From Ciborinia camelliae (lineage: Eukaryota > Ascomycota > Leotiomycetes > Helotiales > Sclerotiniaceae), in contig JANPYM010000001.1 of NCBI GenBank assembly GCA_025890175.1, forward strand, positions 1,280,999-1,344,998: 64,000 nt of DNA. The letters are read 5' to 3'. Shown one piece after another: positions 58,162 to 64,000 of the stretch; position 1 is the first letter of the stretch; each line of letters opens with the position of its first letter. A model generated the notes under the pieces. The model searched no databases, was not told the DNA's origin, and saw nothing but the letters and a program-made list of their open reading frames with translations. Made by a program: the position numbers and the translations under genes.

Positions 58162-59992
58162 TCACCTTCGCTTTAGCTCCAAGTTGATATCTTCATATTC
58201 GTCGTCCAGCTCAACGGGTATAGCTGGCTCTTCCTCTGTAACTCTGTGAGGCAATTGGGATTTGACAGGCTCTGTTAACAAAGCTTCATCGGACGATATT
58301 GATTTCTCAATGCCTTTGTCACCAAGAAGGAAATCGCCAAAATATTTGACAACATTGAACACCTCCTCTCCAGTAGGGACAATGTTTTCCTTTGGAAGCA
58401 AGAATCCGTAGCTTCCTGTATCTCTTAGCTTAATTTGATAGCTATATCGTACTTGTAGTTCGTGATAAAACCAATCAAGGGCTGAACCACCTCCCATTTC
58501 CATTCGAGATGTTCCTGCATGGCCCGAGGTTTTCGAAGAGATGGCACCTTCACACGCGGAAGCAACAGTATACTGTTCTCCACTAGATAATCTAATAGCC
58601 TTCGCAAGCCCCATGCCGAGTTCTTCCAGGTTTTCCAGACTAGGTGGATTGGTCGTGCAGGAATAAGAATAAGGATATAGAACTTGCTGAGAATACGAAT
58701 GCAAATCCAAGAAACCAACAAAACGCACATTGTTATTCTCAGTCTCGTTCTTTGCCCACTCTGCGAATCTATGAGACTCAACAGCCTGGAAAGGTGCGTC
58801 TCCTGGGTAACTCTCGGAACAAGGGTTACTAGAAGGTGTTGTACCCCATTGAAAGCCAAATCCACGGTCCAGATCAAGACCTCGACAGAATCGAAGATTG
58901 GTCTGTTGTCTATTCTTGCGCCATAAACGGTCGTTCTCCCAAGTATACACATATCCATCAACATTAATAGTAGGAATAAGCACGAAGTCGAATTCCTGGA
59001 GAAGTTTCGTAATGGCGGTCGATTTTCCATAAGAAGTAATCAAAGACCAAGCAGTGTATGTCACGGAGCTCACCGATATCCATTCTCGAGCATGAATTCC
59101 ACCGGTTAGAATGATGGTTTTCCGTGGCTTGGTAGTATCTGAAGGTACCTTTGGGGATACACCAATCCTTAAGGCAGGGATATCGCGACCTTCATAAGAC
59201 GTTCCGATATTAATCATTCGAACATGTGTTGAGAACATGGAAGCCATAAGACGCATCCATGGTGTAATGACGGATATTGGTTGATAATTCTGAAAGAATA
59301 TATTGTCCACACCATCGACCGTACTAGTCCTCAAAGCCGGAGTGAACGCCCTGTCAACATGTTTCGAGGGAAAGGCTGCATCTGCATATGCCATCGATGG
59401 GTAAGATTGGTAAATACTCTTCGCCAAGTCAGGCATTAGATGAGAGTATGCAGTTTGTAGAGATTTCGGTAAGAGACCTAGTAAGGAGGGAACCTATTTC
59501 AACAATTAGCATTGCAACAGCAATAAACATCATTTAACATACATCATCTTCTCTCAGACGTATGTCCGCCCAATTGCTTGTGAATTCCCACACATCCAAG
59601 AAAAGTGTATCGGCAGCTTCTGCCAATGCCTGTTCTTCTGCCGGAGTGGTAAGATTGAATCGAAGAACTACATCGCCGCCATATTTTGCAAGTAGAGTGG
59701 CTGGAAGTTGAATATTGGTAGGTGGTGAAATTCTTCCCGGAACAAGGGGGGTCTTTGCAACTTTTTTGGGAAGACGGAATATCTTCTCTATGGCAGTATC
59801 ACGTAGCCAGGTCAATTGGGGAATCACATTGCGGTATTTAATGCCCGCTTGTTCCTCCGAATATCGCGGGGTCACAGATGATAATTGTGTATTTTCGTTC
59901 GTGGTCCATGGTACTGCGACAACATACGGGGCACAAAGGATAATCGTAACAAGGAGAATCAGCGACGATAATGTCGAGTGAGATTGCGACAT
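58162..59992 (-). CDS. ecm14: ECM14-type inactive metallocarboxypeptidase (M14), 593 aa
   Basis: Exon 1 is 59543-59992 and exon 2 is 58162-59493, with a 49-bp GTATGT...AATAG intron. The start at 59992 gives a signal peptide (about residues 1-27, [20 protein letters not shown]). An activation-type prodomain precedes the M14 domain. Zinc ligands are intact: H284 and E287 (GGIHAREW) and H415 (FLDLHSYS); substrate-site NDRLWRKNR is also present. The general-base Glu of active enzymes (in the xELRDTG motif) is Lys505 here (IKLRDTG). That exchange is the known feature of the ECM14 family, a secreted or vacuolar pseudo-protease linked to the cell wall. The C-terminal tail is acidic ([15 protein letters not shown]). 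Confidence 0.95.
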
Positions 59993-60216
59993 AATTAATT
60001 TCGCATTGGGAGATGTTGAAGACGTTGATAAACAATGGAGGTGCAGGTGGTAAGGTTGAGGGGGGTCGTGCTTGGAATTATATTTGAGGCGATTCGTAGT
60101 GGACCGCGGAAGAAATATCCATGGATTTGGCGGCACTACCTATCGTAGAAGGTCGGGTTGCCTTGCCTTCCTAAATGACCTCGGGATTCACAAAGAACAA
60201 ACAACAAAGATTAATT

Positions 60217-60561
60217 CTAATAAATCCGCCGATAGATCAAAAAATGAGATGGGATGGTATCAATTTGGTTGATTACAATTACAACCACTACTACATCTAT
60301 AAGGACCAAGCAGAAGATATCCATTCTCGAATATAAGATATCGCACATCAGCCCTCTTCTCATTTGGCAGAAAATATCCCTAGCAAGTGGTAAGTTCTGG
60401 GTCCTCCGGGGTAGTAGGTTAAGGGATCTATCGTTTGATTCGTCTTCTGTCGTTGGATCTTCATCACTTATCCCATCATTCCCATCTAGACTATGGGGTT
60501 TCGTGTTCATATAAAGTTCATCGGATTCGGGACCAGGCTGGCTGAATAGGTTGAACTTCAT
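60217..60561 (-). CDS. Uncertain small ORF, 114 aa, possible tail-anchored protein
   Basis: An ATG-started frame with an acidic N-terminal half (SDELYMNTKP, DGNDGISDEDPTTEDESND). A C-terminal hydrophobic stretch (about residues 82-98, FCLVLIDVVVVVIVIN) could be a membrane anchor. It lies upstream of ECM14 on the same strand. No domain, no intron and no homologue that I recognise; part of the hydrophobic run comes from a simple (TACAACCAC) stretch. It could be spurious. Confidence 0.25.
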   Translation of the reverse strand: MKFNLFSQPGPESDELYMNTKPHSLDGNDGISDEDPTTEDESNDRSLNLLPRRTQNLPLARDIFCQMRRGLMCDILYSRMDIFCLVLIDVVVVVIVINQIDTIPSHFLIYRRIY

Positions 60562-60895
60562 AGTATCATATTGAAATATTGAAACATTGAAATATAGGTT
60601 GCTTGACGATCCACTGCTTCAGATTTATCATCGCTCGAGGTATGTGAATTCATTGGCCCGGTAAATTGGTTTGCAAGGTAATTAATCATCAGTGAATAGG
60701 TAGCTAAGGTTCACTATGATTTCTCGAGAACTCGAAATGTCCACCCGAGGACTGAGCTATTATCATCTCATCCCTCACGATTATATCTCCTTATGATGGA
60801 TTCTCAAATCTCCAATTTCCTCCGATGTTTGTATATAGCATGTACATAGAAACTTTCGAGATCCTCGAGGTCCGGTTTAAAAACCCACGACTCAA

Positions 60896-61238
60896 CTAAA
60901 CACATCTGACCCGGTTCTCGGCTTGGAAAATAGAAGCACACCTGTAAGCTCCCGTGTTCCCACAAGGTAACTCTCCATCGTAAGCCGGAGATGCACCATC
61001 CGGACGCTTCGCGCTTTTGCAAACGGTTGCACAATCGAGGTTGCCCACACTAGAGTCCTATATCATATATGGCATTAGATCTACTCTGCTCTGCCTTGGC
61101 ATTTATAACGCTCGATTTATTATTTACCTGTTTCAAACAGCAGTGCTGGCCACCTGCTAAAAGGCATTGGCAGTAGACGCAAGCTTGCACGCTGACAGCG
61201 GAGATGAGCAACAAAGCGATGGCGGCGAATTTAACCAT
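60896..61238 (-). CDS. Small secreted cysteine-rich protein, 90 aa, two exons (effector candidate)
   Basis: Exon 1 is 61128-61238 and exon 2 is 60896-61057; the 70-bp intron has a GTAAAT donor and ATATAG acceptor. I chose that acceptor because it joins CCLKQ to DSSVGNLDCATVCKSA in one open frame to the TAG at 60896. A clear signal peptide (MVKFAAIALLLISAVSVQA) precedes a mature chain of 71 residues with ten cysteines: C20, C23, C25, C33, C34 in exon 1 and five in exon 2 (LDC, TVC, LPC, YRC, VRC). The even number suggests five disulfides. The CxxCxC...CC...DCxxxC pattern resembles small secreted proteins of Helotiales that I recall without names. A secreted effector, antimicrobial or wall-associated role is possible; none is shown. 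Confidence 0.75.
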
Positions 61239-64000
61239 TTTGATGATTTGAAAAGAGTGTGGTTGATGGGTGATGGTTGGTGGTTTTGGTGAAGTGAGTG
61301 ATTTCAGTTGGAGTTGTACGGAAGTGATGAAGAGAAACTCATCCTCGATATGGGTGATGTCTATTGTTCTATACCTCTCACCTCCTATCTTCATTAAAGT
61401 TCTCCTGTTTAAGTAGGAACTTTGTGAACTGAAATTTTTATATTGATTTTGTTGATATTTGCCCTTGGCATCCATGAATATTTCGAAAGTCTCTCTCATT
61501 TCATCTGATATAGTAGTATAATATCATCTCATACATAGATTTAACCATCTTCAAGTACCTAGTTCCCGCTGCGCGCATGATTCTGAGAATTCTGAGAGAT
61601 GTTTAATTGGACCTGATTGTATGGCTCTGACCTATAGCATCTCACGTATATCAGACGTCCAGCCCTGTGTGTGTAAGTTGGCAAACTTGACTGGCCGAAG
61701 GAACGATTGCGGCATTGAGAGCATCCTAACCATCAATATTCCATGGAAGGTTAAGAAAGGCGTCAACGGTAGGTTGGGAATGGCTCGTCTTGCATTTTGA
61801 GGCCGGCTGAAGAAATCGGAACGAATCCTCGTACTCCGTACAGTAGCAGTAGATCATTAGAGGTCTCTAGCAAAATTTCTTAATAGCTACCTCGAAGTAA
61901 TAGGGGGGTTGTAGAATCTGTTTTTCAACGGGTGTATTTCCGAAGTGGAATGGATTTCTTCGATATATTAGATTTATGATATAAATTGAATATTTAGTTT
62001 AAGTCGAACGTTTTTTAATTTTTTTTAATGCGGATATGATTTTTAGATTGGATGTCATGCCCAGGCCCCTGTCCATATAGATAGACACGTGAGCTACCTC
62101 TACATTAGATGTTGATCTCCTGGAAGAGGATCCTGTTGGTATCAACCTGGTGAGTTCAAAGTGTAAAGTACTCTAGCCTATACTGATGTATGTTGATAAT
62201 GTTCTGATTTATTATGCTATGCTAAAGTGAACTCTTTATATAGACGTTGCGGGGACGCTAGTCTACGCTAGTCCCTCTGTACGCTACAGCCCGTACGGCC
62301 TCAATGTATGGTCACGTGATTGTACCGACAGATCCTTTCCTCTTCAGCATAGCTCTTTTTTATCATCATTTCACATGCCTAGGTGACGTGCATGACATTT
62401 AACAATACATTTTTAACATACCAATTTCAATTTACGATTTGCAAAAGCTTTTTTTATAATATTAATGGATTTTCCGGTGCCCCAATTGTTCTATACCCGT
62501 ATTTCAAACCCTGGTTTATCTCCTAAGGTAGCTTAGAAGTTGGAAAGTTATCAAATTCCTCTATTATTGATAGATAGATTACTACGATTTAGCCAATTGG
62601 ATGACAATCACTTTTTGATAACTCATACCTTGCTTGGTACCTAGCTGCTCCTCTCTCATACTACGGAGAGAGAGGGGTAAGCAGGCTTACCATGGAGGAA
62701 TGGCTTGGCTGATCTCAGCAGGTAAGATGAATGCAAACGGCGATGTAAGGACCTCCCTTCATCAGGTCATTTTGACATGAGAGGAGAAGTTTGCCAAAAA
62801 CATCTCAACGTCACTTTCACGAGGTAAGTTTGCAGATCACTCAAAGCTTTAGAACAATGGATGTTCGAGGCCATATTATTCAACCCTGACGTACAGCACA
62901 ACGCATGATGTTCTAAAAATATCTCGAACTGTTTGATCTTCCTCAAAACGTTGGCCCCATCCAGACTATCGCTATCGCTGGCTGGCCATGCTCGCCATTG
63001 CTCAGGAAATTGGATCTTGAGAGAATCAAATTTCATTGACCCATTTGTAAACCACTTGGACCGCACTGAGACCGCACTGTAACCTTCACATTGTGGTCAA
63101 TAGGTATGTACGGAGGGAGCACTGTAAAGTTGTTTTATGTTTCAGAGTATTTTGAGAATTCTTTTCTAAAGGGGTAAATGATCGTTGTCTCCCCTTCACA
63201 ATGTCATTCTTAGCACAGCCTTGGAATTCTAGTACGTTACTTTTAACCTTTTCATTAAATAAGATTTATGTACGTGTGGATTTGGGAGGATGTCCTACAT
63301 TGCACTACTGTACGTGAACGGTATTTGGAAATATGTATGTACAGGATCTGTATATCTCGAGGTCTTCTTTGTTGGAACTTTACCTAAGGTATAGGTAATG
63401 CCCATATCTAGGTAGGAGGTAGGTAGGAGGTAGTAGGTGGGTAGGAGGTAGTAGGTGGGTAGGAGGTAGTAGGAGGTAGTAGGTACCTAGGTAGGGACCG
63501 GTACCTTATCATGATAGACTCGAGTAAAATGAAATACCTAGTACATACCTAAGGTAGGTTACCTTACCTACACATACCAGTTGACATAATATATACCTCC
63601 TCCTCAGCCATGAGGTTATTCCGGAGTCCGTACTGGAACTAACTTACGAAGTTCCAAAGGATACCTACCTACATAGTACACACCTAGCTGGAGGTAGGTA
63701 CTCTGTACAGTAGATACTACCTAGACACACCGTCGCGTTGCTCTGGTTGATCTTCAGGTATTTAGATAGATCAGTTATACCAAACCTAGCCCGAATCCTG
63801 ATAGATTTGTGTCATTCACCCACCTCTCTCTCCCCTAAAGGTGGAAATCTTGAGATTTTCGAGTGAATGGAATTTCAATGACAAAACTTCTGAAATCAAT
63901 TACTAGGTAGGTAAGGTTACTCAATTCAATACCTGATTCAATTTTTATAAAATATTACTAGGTATTAAATATCTTAAAATATATACTGTATATAATCTTT
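61239..64000. other. Gene-poor end of the window, 2.8 kb
   Basis: No gene I can support; the - strand frame at 62767-63066 has no domain and ordinary composition. Contents: a TACTCCGTA nonamer at 61832-61840, an AT-rich patch at about 61960-62040, AGGTAGGAGGTAGTAGG repeats at about 63405-63495, complementary CCTACC stretches at about 63545-63720, and rising AT content after about 63930. The latter could herald another AT-rich block. Confidence 0.5.

Noticed and set aside
60804..61034. Alternative frame reading LCNRLQKREASGW through the Cys-rich gene
   Set aside because: It would need the TCTAG acceptor and gives a longer protein without the regular cysteine pattern. The chosen frame continues the CxxCxC...CC arrangement to a stop.
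62767..63066. 99-codon minus-strand frame near the window end
   Set aside because: No domain, signal peptide, or splice partner; composition is unremarkable.

Overview
The window looks like a filamentous ascomycete nuclear chromosome segment. Supporting signs are spliceosomal genes with short introns (about 48-150 bp, GT-AG, CTAAC-type branch sites), fungal families (Kre9/Knh1-like wall protein, PHO80-type cyclin, ECM14), and a RIP-like AT-rich block beside a normal gene island. The many TAGG/CCTA tracts and overall gene content make me favour Leotiomycetes (Helotiales, Sclerotiniaceae-like). The lineage is inference; no species is claimed.

Region 1 (1 to about 13,775) is a repeat-derived, extremely AT-rich compartment with no intact gene. 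It holds the 3' end of a Copia-type LTR retrotransposon on the + strand (polyprotein C-terminus 3722-3856, 3' LTR 4415-4902). Next to it is an AT minisatellite, which was split by a 6,430-bp LTR element (5070-11499) with 188-bp LTRs and a TTAAT target duplication. About 40 differences separate its two LTRs and all are transitions, the mark of RIP. Simple 9-bp arrays follow up to a sharp border at about 13.78 kb.

Region 2 (about 13.9-61.2 kb) is a gene island. In order: alpha/beta hydrolase (+), 73-aa membrane protein (+), a possible gene remnant (-), prolyl-4-hydroxylase-like dioxygenase (+), a hypothetical protein (+), PUS1 (-), TFIIE-alpha (+), cystathionine beta-synthase (-), Kre9-like secreted protein (+), PHO80-type cyclin (+), Xaa-Pro aminopeptidase (+), thiamine-diphosphate (TPP) enzyme (-), zinc alcohol dehydrogenase (+), LrgB-like membrane protein (-), augmin-like coiled-coil protein (+), Arg/Glu-rich coiled-coil protein (+), MAPEG glutathione transferase (-), epoxide hydrolase (-), ECM14 pseudo-carboxypeptidase (-), a weak ORF (-) and a small secreted cysteine-rich protein (-). 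Exon models were built by hand and each was checked for splice sites and reading phase.

Most genes are housekeeping or secretory. Three contexts stand out. The TPP enzyme and a butanediol-dehydrogenase-like enzyme are divergently transcribed from one 883-bp region. A MAPEG transferase and an epoxide hydrolase lie on the same strand as a possible detoxification pair. The Cys-rich secreted protein is the last gene before a gene-poor 2.8-kb end.

Region 3 (61.24-64 kb) shows no supportable gene and carries TAGG/CCTA repeats, with AT content rising at the very end.
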